Assembly: GCF_024331145.1 (NCBI RefSeq)
Contig: NZ_JANDJO010000002.1
Span: 248,001 to 312,000 of the forward strand
Direction of reading: 5' to 3'
Length of the DNA: 64,000 nucleotides
Source of the DNA: Shimia sp. CNT1-13L.2
GTDB taxonomy: Bacteria > Pseudomonadota > Alphaproteobacteria > Rhodobacterales > Rhodobacteraceae
How positions within the stretch are numbered: position 1 is the first letter of the stretch; every line of letters begins with the position of its first letter. Under the pieces are notes generated by a model. It saw nothing but the letters and a program-made list of their open reading frames with translations. It did not search any database and was not told the DNA's origin. Positions 41,815-51,051 of this stretch are shown one piece after another. Made by a program: the position numbers and the translations under genes.

Positions 41815-44169
41815 ATGTGGCGTCCTGCGGGCGAGGACAGAAAAGGTCTCGTCAGTGTGGTACGAGTTTTCTGTTTCTTGCCGTTATTGATCGCCGGTGG
41901 AGTTGCGCCGGCATTGGCAGACAGCGATCCGATCAATGCCCCTTACGAGGTGGTGCGTTTTTCGGGAGAAACGACTCTACGCGATTTCGTGGCTGAGCAT
42001 CTGGATGATCCCGATCTGTGGCCAATGGTTCTTCGGCTTAATGAAATGGCCTCGGTGGCAGACCTCGCGCCCGGAACCTCTCTGCAATTGCCGGTACAGC
42101 AGGTGGCCTACTCAGATCAGGCTTTGCTGGCGTCATTGCAGGCGATCCAAAAGGCGACAGCAGAGGGCGCTCGGCTTTTTGCGCCTGACGAGATTGGCAA
42201 TGCGATTTCCGATCGGGACACGGCAATCGCCCGGCGTGGCGAAGGCGCGTGGCGCGAGGTTGTAAGCTATGCGCGGTCGGCCTCTGCACATGCGGAAGAC
42301 GCCTATGAGATTTCGGTGCAACTGCGCGATCAGGCGGCCGAGGCGCTGATCACGGATGTGCATGGTCGCATCGAGGGGCGAGACCCGGCAGAGCCTGCGT
42401 GGAGTTCGCGTGCGTTGAATGACATTCTGGTCGAGTTCGAGCGGCTGCGCACATTGTCGAATTCGACGACACAGGTGACCTTTCGTGATCTCAGCCGGTT
42501 GCGCCTTAACCCAAATTCGAACGCGACGATCCAGCGGATGCGGTCTGATCCGCTGACGGGCCGGGAAGTGACCAAGGTCAGCCTGTCGAACGGCGATTTC
42601 TATGCGCTGTTGAACCAGCTTTCGGATCGGGATTCCTTTGAGATTGAAGTGCCGGGTATTCGCACCACGACAGACTCGGATGATTTCTGGATCAAGAACG
42701 ACGAGAGCGGGGCGCGGTTCGTGAATTATGATACGGCGTCTCTGGATATCGAGTCGGCGGGCGCTGCGGTCAGCCTTGAGGAAAATCAGGGCGTGGTGAT
42801 TTCCCGCGGCAAGGCGCAGCGGGCCGAGATTTTGAAACAGCCCTTGCTTGCCGAGCCCCTTGGCGGGGCGCTGGTCTACGGGAATGCCGTGACCCTTGCG
42901 TGGCAACCCTATCCGGAGGCCTCGGCCTATTGGTTCGAAGTGGCGGGTGATCCGGGGTTCAACCGGATGATCGCGACCGAGTGGGGTGTGCCGGAAGGCG
43001 GGTTCAAGGTTGAGGGTCTGAGCCCCGGCACGCATTTCTGGCGGGTGGCGGCATTGGATGCGCTTGGGTTGCCGGGCAAGTGGAGCGAGGTGCGCAGTTT
43101 CGACTTGTTGCAGGATGATGCGCCACCGTTCCTGACCCTGTTTGCGCCACTGCCGGGGATTGTGCTGGAAACGGATTACGTGGATGTTCTGGGCGCTTCG
43201 GAAAAGGGTGTTGAGCTGACCCTGAACGGCGAGGTGGTCGTGGTTGGCGGCGACGGCAGCTTTCTGGCCCGTGTTGCGTTACGAGCGGGCGAGAACGAGC
43301 TGCGTGTGGTGGCAACCGATCCGGCCGGAAACAAAAGCGAAAAGATCAGCGGGGTGATCTATCGCCCCCTCGCATCGGTCGAGATCGTGCCAGATGCAGG
43401 ATTGCCGCGCGTCGGCGACGTGTTCGTGACGCGGACGGGGGAGCTTAGCTTTTTCGCGAGCACCTCGGCGGCGTCGGGTGCGGATGTTCGGGTTCTTGAT
43501 GACGGGGGCGCGGAGATCGCGCGGGCGCGTGTTGGGGACGCGGGGGCGCTTGGGGTGACCTTGCCCGCGTCAGATATGGCGCGTGGCTATGCCATCGAGG
43601 TTCTGGCGCCGACCGGGGCGGTTGAGGGGCGGTTTGACCTTTCCGTCGTGCGGGACAACGTGGCCCCGATCATTGTTCTGGATCAGCCGCCACCGCGCGC
43701 GGTGTCTGATGACCGCCTGCCGATTTCGGGGGGCGTGGGGGATGCGGTGTCGCTGACGGTTGGTGCCGAGGATATTCCGGTTCTGGATGGCGGTTTCGCA
43801 ACCGAAGTGCAGCTGGCACCCGGTGTGAACACGCTTGATATTCGCGCGACGGATGCGGCGGGCAATGTTGGTATTCTATCGGTTCAGACGAATTATGATG
43901 TTGATCCACCAGACATTCTGAGCGCCACGGCCAGCCGGCCACATGGCGCGAATGGCCCCATCGAAATCGTGGTCGAGGCGCGGGATGCCTCGGGGTTGCG
44001 ACAGGCGGCGCCTTTCCTTCTCGAGGTTGGGGCAGAGGAGCGGGAAGGTTTCCTGCGCTGTGACAGCGTCAGCGGCCAGTGCCGCGCGACCCTGCCTGCC
44101 GAGGCCGGAGACCTGGCGCTGATTGAGGTGGTGGTGATGGACTATGCAGGAAACGAGGCGTTCCAGTGA
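41815..44169 (+). CDS. Exported LysM/FecR-like/Ig-like multidomain protein
   Basis: A 784-residue exported protein. The signal peptide ends near ALA-DS (about 35). Residues 45-93 resemble a LysM-like unit (TLRDFVAEHLDDPDLWPMVLRLN ... LAPGTSLQLP). Residues ~195-330 fit a FecR-type domain (LSRLRLNPNSNATIQRM, then VSLSNGDFYALL). Next are a fibronectin-III-like unit (YWFEVAGDPGFNRM ... THFWRVAALD) and several Ig-like beta-sandwich repeats to the end (VELTLNGEVV, NTLDIRATDAAGN). No catalytic motif. Its stop overlaps the start of the PKD-repeat gene, which in turn precedes an adenylate cyclase. No TonB receptor or ECF sigma gene is present, so it is not a classic FecR regulator. Confidence 0.8.
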   Translation: MWRPAGEDRKGLVSVVRVFCFLPLLIAGGVAPALADSDPINAPYEVVRFSGETTLRDFVAEHLDDPDLWPMVLRLNEMASVADLAPGTSLQLPVQQVAYSDQALLASLQAIQKATAEGARLFAPDEIGNAISDRDTAIARRGEGAWREVVSYARSASAHAEDAYEISVQLRDQAAEALITDVHGRIEGRDPAEPAWSSRALNDILVEFERLRTLSNSTTQVTFRDLSRLRLNPNSNATIQRMRSDPLTGREVTKVSLSNGDFYALLNQLSDRDSFEIEVPGIRTTTDSDDFWIKNDESGARFVNYDTASLDIESAGAAVSLEENQGVVISRGKAQRAEILKQPLLAEPLGGALVYGNAVTLAWQPYPEASAYWFEVAGDPGFNRMIATEWGVPEGGFKVEGLSPGTHFWRVAALDALGLPGKWSEVRSFDLLQDDAPPFLTLFAPLPGIVLETDYVDVLGASEKGVELTLNGEVVVVGGDGSFLARVALRAGENELRVVATDPAGNKSEKISGVIYRPLASVEIVPDAGLPRVGDVFVTRTGELSFFASTSAASGADVRVLDDGGAEIARARVGDAGALGVTLPASDMARGYAIEVLAPTGAVEGRFDLSVVRDNVAPIIVLDQPPPRAVSDDRLPISGGVGDAVSLTVGAEDIPVLDGGFATEVQLAPGVNTLDIRATDAAGNVGILSVQTNYDVDPPDILSATASRPHGANGPIEIVVEARDASGLRQAAPFLLEVGAEEREGFLRCDSVSGQCRATLPAEAGDLALIEVVVMDYAGNEAFQ

Positions 44170-47100
44170 TGAAGACACTCCTGAAAACCTATAGCTACGT
44201 CGTGCTTTGCCTTGTCATGGGGATTGCGCCGCAAGGGGCCACGGCACAGACGGTTGCCCCGCCCTCCGAGGAAGGGTTGCTTGTGGTTTACGGTGCGTTC
44301 GCGCATACGCGGGAAGGGGATATTGATCACCGCGAGACCGTGTTTTTCAGCGTGCCTGCCGGATTGAAAGACCGGCTGTATGTTCGCCTGTTTGATCCCG
44401 AGATGTCGGGGCAGCATGACTTTGTCTATGGGCGGCGGAGCCATTCGGAAACGGTGTTTCGCCTTTCGGGCGGAGAGGGCGCATTTTCCGGTATTGCGCG
44501 ACCGCAGAAAGTTGCGGATGGGGCGCGGCCAAATCAGCCCAAGCGGGGCGATCTTTTGAAGGCGTCACCGGGCAAGGTGCTGCGCGAGGCGACCTTTACC
44601 ACCGATTTGAAGACCAACGGCCAGTGGGTCACTTTGGGCAGCCTGCGGGCGCGTCAGGGCGAGGTGATCGATGGGCGGGCGTATTTCCGGCTGGATGTGC
44701 TGGGGACGGATGGCGATGACGGCAACGGGTTTTCGCTGGATGTCAGCCTGTCGCGGGATCGGCATCGCCCGCCGGAAGGCCTTGAGATGTTTGCCTATCA
44801 GCCGACCATTCGCTGGCCAGGAGGAGCCATGGCGACGCGGGTGGAGTTCCTGCATGACGGTGGCCCCGTGGAGGTGCAGAACTTTGACGGGGCGGCGGGG
44901 GATCTGCGGCTGAACCTGATGTATCGCGACGCGCGGTTGCGGGCTTCGGGGCAGAACACATGGGCCGTTTCCGAGGTCGAGACGGATGAGGCTCTGCTGG
45001 CGCTGACCCTGAAAGGGGGCTTTGAGACGCCCAACGACGTGACGCTTTCGGTGTTCGACGAGGAAGGCGCGGCCTTGCCCCTGATCATGCCGCCACGCAA
45101 GGCACCTGACCCCGAGCGCCCCTCGGCCTTGCCGCGTGCGCGTCCGCTGGCGGATTGTACCTCTGTCGCGTTTGACGGTAGCCTTGCCGACGCCCATCCG
45201 CTTCTGGCCTATGAGTGGGATTTTGGCGATGGTCAGACCTCGGACGAGCCGGTGATCGTCTACAGTTACGGTGCGCCGGGGCGGTATCAGGCGCGGTTGC
45301 GCGTTCTGTCGCCGGGAACGGCGGCGGCGCGCGGAAACGAGGCGGTAGTGCCCGTGCATGTGCGCCCCGCGCCGAAGGCCGTGGCCGGGGATGAAATCAC
45401 GGTGGCACCGGGAGAGCCCGTCGGGTTTGACGCCTCAGCCTCGGTCGCCTCGGACAGTCCGATCACCCGTTATCTCTGGACCTATGGCGATGGAACGGTG
45501 GGGCAGGACCCTGTTGCGCGCAAGGTGTACGAGAAGGCAGGCCGCTATCAGGCGGTTTTGCGGGTTTCCGACAACAGCAATCACCCCTGTAATTTCGGCC
45601 TGGCGACCCGCGTGGTGAACGTCAACTTTGCGCCTGTGGCAGAGGCCGGCACGGATGTGTCGACCATTGTTGGTCAGCCGGTGCGCCTGAATGGCGGGGC
45701 GAGCTATGACGTGGACGGGAGCATCGTGGCCCATGTCTGGGACCTGGGAGATGGCACCCAGATGGAGGGCGCAGAGGTGAGCCATGCCTTTGATGCGGCA
45801 GGCGTCTATCGCGTTGCCTTGTCCGTGACGGATGACAGCGGCGTGTCGAACCGCACCAGCACCGACCATGTGACTGTGCGGGTGAATGCACCGCCCGAGC
45901 CGAAAATCTCGGGACCAAGCGAGGCGCTTGCCGTGGGTGAGGCCTTTGTTCTGGACGGTCGCGGGTCGGTGGATGCGGATGGCACCATCCTCAGCTATCT
46001 CTGGGATTTCGGAGACGGGGCCATGGCCGAGGGGGAGAGCGCGGAATATGCCTGGGCGATCCCCGGGGTCTATGATGTGACGCTTACCGTGATTGATGAC
46101 AGCGGCACGGCCTCGGCCATGCAGAGTACGGTCGCGCAGGTGATCGTGAACACGCGACCTGTTGCCGAGGCGGGTGTGGATCAGTTCGTGACCGCCAGCG
46201 AAGTGCAGTTTGACGGCAGCGGATCGTCGGACATCGACGGGCAGATCACCTCTTACAGCTGGGATTTCGGAGATGGCGCGGTTGGGCGCGGTGTGCGCCC
46301 CACGCACGCCTATGCGCGTCCAGGCCGGTACGAAGTGGCATTGACGGTGCAGGACGACAGCGGCGCGCCACAAAGCCATGCGCGCGACACGATGTGGGTG
46401 GTGGTGAATGCCAGCCCGATCGCGGATGCAGGGCCTTCGCTGACCGTGGCACCGGGCGAGGGGTTCGTGTTGGACGCGGGGGCGTCGGTTGATCCTGACG
46501 GGGCGATTGCCGCCTATCGCTGGACCTTGCCGGATGGCACCACCAAGGACGGCGAGCGGGTGTCGGTGCGCGAAGAGACACCCGGCCTCTATCGTTATGG
46601 CCTGTCGGTCATGGACGATTTCCGCGGTGGCGGGGCGACGGATGACAGCGAGGTTCTGATGGTCGTCAATGCCGCGCCCGTGGCGGTGGCGGGGCCGGAT
46701 ATCCTTGTTGCGCCGGATGAGGAAATCCTGTTCGACGCGCGGGGATCTTACGATCCCGACGGGCGGATCGCAGTTTACTCGTGGGAGTTCGATGATCTTC
46801 AAGTGCCGCTGGAAGGCGCACAGATCGAGCGGGCCTATCCCGCGCCGGGGGTCTGGAGCGCGCAGCTGGTGGTGCGAGATGACAGTGGTGTGTCGAACGG
46901 CACCGATGTCGATACGGTTACGATCCGCGTCAATCATGCGCCGATTGCCGAGGCTGGCCCCGTGATCAATACAGACCGTCTGATGGTGACGCTTGATGCG
47001 GGAGGATCAAGCGATGCGGACGGTGACGCGCTGATCTATTCCTGGGATTTTGGAGATGGCTCGGCAATGCGCTATGGCCAGCAGGTCAGCCATGTTTTCG

Positions 47101-49034
47101 CCAAGGCAGGCAGCTATCCTGTGACGCTCTGGGTGGATGACGGTACCGGGCTTTCAAACGCGCGGGACGTGGATGCAACGACGGTCACCATCAATGCGCC
47201 GCCGGTGGCGATGGCGGGGGGGAACCGGGATGTGTGTTCGGGGGACGCGATCTTGTTTGACGCCTCGGCCAGCAGCGATGCGGATGGCGATCTGTTGCAA
47301 TATCTCTGGGAGTTCGGGGATGGCAGCCAATCGGAGATCGTGAACCCCACCAAGACCTATGAACAGCCGGGAACCTATCCGGTGACCCTGACCGTGCAGG
47401 ACGAGAGCGGTTCGGCATTGGGGCGCGATCAGGATCGTGTTGCGGTGATCGTGCGCGAAGGGCCGATTGCCAATGCGGGGCCGGACATGAGCGTCTGCGT
47501 CAATCAGGAAATCAGGCTGGACGGGACGGCATCGAGCGATGCGGATGGATCGGTGAACAGCTATGAGTGGACCTTTGGGGATGGCACGCGCGGCAGCGGA
47601 GCGCGGCCCGTGCATACATTCGAGCGGGTCGGCCTGCATACGGTGACCCTGACGATTGTCGGCGATGCGCAGGGGGCCTGTAATCCCATTGATACGGACA
47701 CGGTGAACATCTCGGTGCGCCCTGCAAAATCGCAGAGCATTGCCGCACCGGAGCGGGTGGCCAGCGGACTGGAGGTGGCTTTCCGGGCAGTTCTTGGGGA
47801 TGAACCCGGAACGGGCGAGGCGATTTCGCATTCCTGGGATTTCGGCGACGGGGCTACTGCGGAAGGCATGGAGCCGCGTCACAGCTTTGCCGAGCCGGGT
47901 GTCTATACCGTTGTTCTGACCAGCGAGATGCAGGGCGGGCAGCAGGATTGCGGGCAACTGGTTTCGCGGCACCGGATCGTTGTGAACGGCGCACCGGTGG
48001 CCATGGCGGATGCCCCGCGCGAGGTGAGCGTGGGAGAGACCGTGATCTTTGACGGCGGTGGGTCGCACGACCCTGATGGCGTGATCACCGGCTTTGCATG
48101 GGACTTTGGCGATGGCGTGGTGTCGGAAGGGGTTCTGGGTGTTCATCGCTACACTGAGCCCGGCACCTATACCGTGCTTCTGGAAGTGCAGGATGATGCC
48201 GGTGTCGAGAACAGCTATTCGGTGGCGATCGGACGGATCAAGGTGAACCCCGATCCGGTTGCGGGCCTGCAAACGCCGGCACCGCTTTGTCCGGGTGTGC
48301 CTTTCGAGTGGCAAGCGGATGTGGCCGAGGGGACCGAGGTTACGTGGACGCTGGGAGACGCCAAGCGCGAGGGCGTGCGTGTGTCTCATGCCTTTGAGCG
48401 TCCCGGCGTCTATCCGGTGCGGGCGGACATGGATGATGGCAAGGGGCTGTCGAACAGCAAGCGGCTGGAAGAAATCTATGTGCGGGTGAATGCCTCTCCC
48501 GAGGCCTATGCCGGGCCGGACCGCGTTGTTTGCCCCGGTGACGAGGTCACGTTCAGCGCCAAGGGCAGTGATATCGATGGGGATGTCACGGGCTGGCAGT
48601 GGGTGTTCTCGGACGGGGTTGTTCTGGATGGTCCGAAGGTGACGCGGCGCTTTGACGAGGTCGGGCCTGCCGACGTGCGCCTTGTGATCCAGGACGACAG
48701 TGGATCGGCTTGTGCCATTGGCGAAGACCATGCGCGCATTCTGGTGAATGCGCCGCCTGTCGTGGACGCGGGTGCGGATATCGAGGCCTTTGTGGGAGCG
48801 GCGCATGACGTTGTCGTTTTCGACGCAACTAGTGCGCGTGATCCTGACGGTCAGGGTGTGCGGCTGGAGTGGGCCTTTGGTGACGGGACTGACGCCACAG
48901 GCGCAGTGGCGCGCCATCGCTATGCGCAGCCGGGCGACTATGAGGCGATTGTGACGGCGCGGGACAGCACCGGCCTGACCTGTGGTGTTGCAACGGATCG
49001 GGTACAGGTGCGTGCCCGGGCGCGGGGCCAGTAA
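44169..49034 (+). CDS. Giant exported PKD-repeat protein (1,621 aa)
   Basis: Signal peptide (VVLCLVMGIAPQGATA) and then an N-terminal domain of ~300 residues that I do not recognise (begins EEGLLVVYGAFAHTREGD). From about residue 330 to the C-terminus there are roughly 15 tandem PKD domains, each with a YxWDFGDG-type strand, a P-G-x-Y-x-V strand and a D-D-S-G turn. Some copies are degenerate: WTLPDG, WEFDD, WTLGDAK and WVFSDG. Extra cysteines cluster in several central and late repeats. There is no membrane anchor, sortase signal or type IX tail. Its start overlaps the previous stop (TGATG), and the cyclase gene begins 7 bp after its stop. Likely a long extracellular or periplasmic rod. Confidence 0.85.
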   Translation: MKTLLKTYSYVVLCLVMGIAPQGATAQTVAPPSEEGLLVVYGAFAHTREGDIDHRETVFFSVPAGLKDRLYVRLFDPEMSGQHDFVYGRRSHSETVFRLSGGEGAFSGIARPQKVADGARPNQPKRGDLLKASPGKVLREATFTTDLKTNGQWVTLGSLRARQGEVIDGRAYFRLDVLGTDGDDGNGFSLDVSLSRDRHRPPEGLEMFAYQPTIRWPGGAMATRVEFLHDGGPVEVQNFDGAAGDLRLNLMYRDARLRASGQNTWAVSEVETDEALLALTLKGGFETPNDVTLSVFDEEGAALPLIMPPRKAPDPERPSALPRARPLADCTSVAFDGSLADAHPLLAYEWDFGDGQTSDEPVIVYSYGAPGRYQARLRVLSPGTAAARGNEAVVPVHVRPAPKAVAGDEITVAPGEPVGFDASASVASDSPITRYLWTYGDGTVGQDPVARKVYEKAGRYQAVLRVSDNSNHPCNFGLATRVVNVNFAPVAEAGTDVSTIVGQPVRLNGGASYDVDGSIVAHVWDLGDGTQMEGAEVSHAFDAAGVYRVALSVTDDSGVSNRTSTDHVTVRVNAPPEPKISGPSEALAVGEAFVLDGRGSVDADGTILSYLWDFGDGAMAEGESAEYAWAIPGVYDVTLTVIDDSGTASAMQSTVAQVIVNTRPVAEAGVDQFVTASEVQFDGSGSSDIDGQITSYSWDFGDGAVGRGVRPTHAYARPGRYEVALTVQDDSGAPQSHARDTMWVVVNASPIADAGPSLTVAPGEGFVLDAGASVDPDGAIAAYRWTLPDGTTKDGERVSVREETPGLYRYGLSVMDDFRGGGATDDSEVLMVVNAAPVAVAGPDILVAPDEEILFDARGSYDPDGRIAVYSWEFDDLQVPLEGAQIERAYPAPGVWSAQLVVRDDSGVSNGTDVDTVTIRVNHAPIAEAGPVINTDRLMVTLDAGGSSDADGDALIYSWDFGDGSAMRYGQQVSHVFAKAGSYPVTLWVDDGTGLSNARDVDATTVTINAPPVAMAGGNRDVCSGDAILFDASASSDADGDLLQYLWEFGDGSQSEIVNPTKTYEQPGTYPVTLTVQDESGSALGRDQDRVAVIVREGPIANAGPDMSVCVNQEIRLDGTASSDADGSVNSYEWTFGDGTRGSGARPVHTFERVGLHTVTLTIVGDAQGACNPIDTDTVNISVRPAKSQSIAAPERVASGLEVAFRAVLGDEPGTGEAISHSWDFGDGATAEGMEPRHSFAEPGVYTVVLTSEMQGGQQDCGQLVSRHRIVVNGAPVAMADAPREVSVGETVIFDGGGSHDPDGVITGFAWDFGDGVVSEGVLGVHRYTEPGTYTVLLEVQDDAGVENSYSVAIGRIKVNPDPVAGLQTPAPLCPGVPFEWQADVAEGTEVTWTLGDAKREGVRVSHAFERPGVYPVRADMDDGKGLSNSKRLEEIYVRVNASPEAYAGPDRVVCPGDEVTFSAKGSDIDGDVTGWQWVFSDGVVLDGPKVTRRFDEVGPADVRLVIQDDSGSACAIGEDHARILVNAPPVVDAGADIEAFVGAAHDVVVFDATSARDPDGQGVRLEWAFGDGTDATGAVARHRYAQPGDYEAIVTARDSTGLTCGVATDRVQVRARARGQ

Positions 49035-49040
49035 CCGACA

Positions 49041-50765
49041 ATGCGATTTCCCCTGCCTCTCAAGTTCTTTGTCTTCGCAGCCTGCGTTGCGGTGGCCCCC
49101 TTGGCGCTTGTCGGGGAAAACCTTGTGCGTATCACGCGGGACGAGTTGAAAAGTGCCGCCAACGAAGACCTGACGGGCGTTGCCGCCCAGTTGCGGGGTG
49201 AATTCGACAGCATCTACCAGGGCAAGTGGCTGGCGCCGCTTTCGGTGATCCGCAACGGGGTGGACAATCACGAGTTGGATGTTGCCCAGAAGGTATCACT
49301 TTTGACGCTGGGCATGGAAGAACTGGCCAATGTGGTGGCCTTGCAGCTGAGCCTCGAAGGCGCGGATCTGCCGATGCTGGTGTCGGATCAGGCCTATGCC
49401 GAGCGTCTGGCGGACGCGGGTCTTGATCCGGTCGAGACCCTGTCGACGCCTTCGGCGGTGGTGGACAACGTCGTGGCAACCGGACAGTTCGGCCGGCCGC
49501 TTGTGGCGCAGCTTGCCGAAACCGGGGATTGGATCGCGACCGTGGCGCTGCCGATGGAGTCGCGCATTGCCGGGAGGCGGTTGACGCTGGTGGCCAAGCT
49601 GGACCTGGGTGAGTTGCGCAGAAGCGTTGAGCGTCACCCTTTCCATCAGCGCGGCGAGATTACGATTGTGGACCACGCGGGGCGCACCGTGCTGGTGGAT
49701 GCGCCGGAGGTGATTGCCAACCGCGCCATCGTGGGGTCGGCAATGCCCCTGATCGTGGCGGGAGCGCGGGCAGACGCGCTTGAGGGTTATGTGCGGCCTG
49801 ACGGGACGTCGATGCTGGGTGCCTATGCCTTTCCCGACTGGTTCCCCTGGGCGGTGATCACCGAGTTGAGCGAGGCCAACGCCTATGCGGTGATCCACGA
49901 AATGATGCGGCGGATTGTCGTGGTGGGCAGCCTTGGTTTTGCGGCGGCTTCGCTTGCGGCGCTGCTGTTTTCACGCGGGCTGACAGCGCCGATTTTGCGG
50001 ATCGGTCGTGCGGCCGAACGCGTCGGGGAGGGCGACTTTGCGGCGCGGGTGGAAAACGTGCGGTCACGCGACGAGATCGGGGATCTGGCAAAGCGGTTCA
50101 ACGTGATGGCGGCGCAGTTGGGGGAACGGCTGGAGCTTATGAAGTTCGTGAGCCAGGAAACCATGACGGCCATTCAGGCGCGGGGTGGGGAAGGAATGTC
50201 GCGTGGCGGTGAACGGCGCGAGGTCACGATGCTGTTCTCTGATATTCGCGGCTATACCGCCTTTTCGGAAACCGTGTCGCCTGAAGAAGTGATCGAAGTT
50301 TTGAACCGGTATTTCGAAGTTCAGGCCGAGATCGTGGAACGCTATGACGGCGATATCGACAAGTTCGTGGGGGACGAGCTGATGGCGATGTTCGTGGGTG
50401 AGAACAAGGAACAACGCGCGGTGCAATGCGCGCTGGAGATCAAGATGGCGCTTGCGGCCCTTTTGGGCGGGCATGAAGGCTATTCTCTGGAGGTGGGTCT
50501 TGGGCTGGCGTCGGGCGATGTGGTGCTTGGGGCGATGGGGGCGCGGGACCGGATGGATTATACCGTGCTGGGTTCAACCGTGAACCTTGCCGCGCGTCTC
50601 TGTAGCAAGGCAGGTCCAGGAGAAGTCCTGGTGGAACGGGCCACGCGTGAGGCTGCCGAAGGGGCCGAAGGCGTGCGGTTCGCAGAGCAGGCTCCGGTTG
50701 CGCTCAAGGGGTACGCAGAGCCGGTTCCGATCTTTGCTGTTGAAAGTCGTGAGACCGTTACTTGA
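49041..50765 (+). CDS. Membrane adenylate cyclase with extracytoplasmic sensor and HAMP domain
   Basis: A 574-residue class III cyclase making cAMP. Membrane helix 1 (about 8-25) and helix 2 (about 290-311) frame a periplasmic dCache-like sensor of ~260 residues (WFPWAVITELSE is its last segment). HAMP follows at 312-365, then the catalytic domain from about 393. Metal-binding Asp401 (FSDIRGYTAFSE) and Asp445 (KFVGDE) are present. Substrate-selecting Lys441 and Asp506 predict ATP rather than GTP. Asn515 and Arg519 (transition-state residues) are intact. Third gene of a coupled operon with two large exported proteins, which may present its signal. Confidence 0.9.
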   Translation: MRFPLPLKFFVFAACVAVAPLALVGENLVRITRDELKSAANEDLTGVAAQLRGEFDSIYQGKWLAPLSVIRNGVDNHELDVAQKVSLLTLGMEELANVVALQLSLEGADLPMLVSDQAYAERLADAGLDPVETLSTPSAVVDNVVATGQFGRPLVAQLAETGDWIATVALPMESRIAGRRLTLVAKLDLGELRRSVERHPFHQRGEITIVDHAGRTVLVDAPEVIANRAIVGSAMPLIVAGARADALEGYVRPDGTSMLGAYAFPDWFPWAVITELSEANAYAVIHEMMRRIVVVGSLGFAAASLAALLFSRGLTAPILRIGRAAERVGEGDFAARVENVRSRDEIGDLAKRFNVMAAQLGERLELMKFVSQETMTAIQARGGEGMSRGGERREVTMLFSDIRGYTAFSETVSPEEVIEVLNRYFEVQAEIVERYDGDIDKFVGDELMAMFVGENKEQRAVQCALEIKMALAALLGGHEGYSLEVGLGLASGDVVLGAMGARDRMDYTVLGSTVNLAARLCSKAGPGEVLVERATREAAEGAEGVRFAEQAPVALKGYAEPVPIFAVESRETVT

Positions 50766-51051
50766 TCTCGACTTCCTGACGCAGTGCGCCTGTCATTTGG
50801 TCGTAGATCAGGATGCGGTTGTCATTGGTCACAACCGCCCACCATCCCTCACCGATGGTCAGGGCCGAAGCCGAAACACCCTCGGGCAGGGTGATCTGAT
50901 CGGGCATTGTGGGACCATCGTCATTCAGGCGGATGACAATCAGTGCGACAACCACTACAAGCCCGACAATCATGATGCCTGTGAGGCCAGTCACCAGCAG
51001 GCGCAGAAACCGAAGATTGGCCGGTTCCACCGGTTCAGGAGTCTCATCCAT
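50758..51051 (-). CDS. DUF6476-like membrane protein (97 aa)
   Basis: A short Rhodobacteraceae protein with one membrane helix (about 20-42) and a periplasmic C-terminus containing GEGWWAVVTNDNRILIYD. Function unknown. Its start codon and that of rluD overlap on opposite strands at 51049-51052. AAGGGA lies upstream of this start, inside rluD codons. It ends within the last codons of the cyclase gene (overlap 50758-50765). Confidence 0.8.
   Translation of the reverse strand: MDETPEPVEPANLRFLRLLVTGLTGIMIVGLVVVVALIVIRLNDDGPTMPDQITLPEGVSASALTIGEGWWAVVTNDNRILIYDQMTGALRQEVEIK

Noticed and set aside
45200..49000. Tandem repeat or CRISPR-like periodicity
   Set aside because: The periodicity is of PKD protein domains; the DNA repeats are imperfect and in frame within one gene.
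47154..49271. 705-codon open frame antisense to the PKD-repeat gene
   Set aside because: It is rich in His and Arg, reflects the PKD codons read backwards, and crosses into the cyclase gene.
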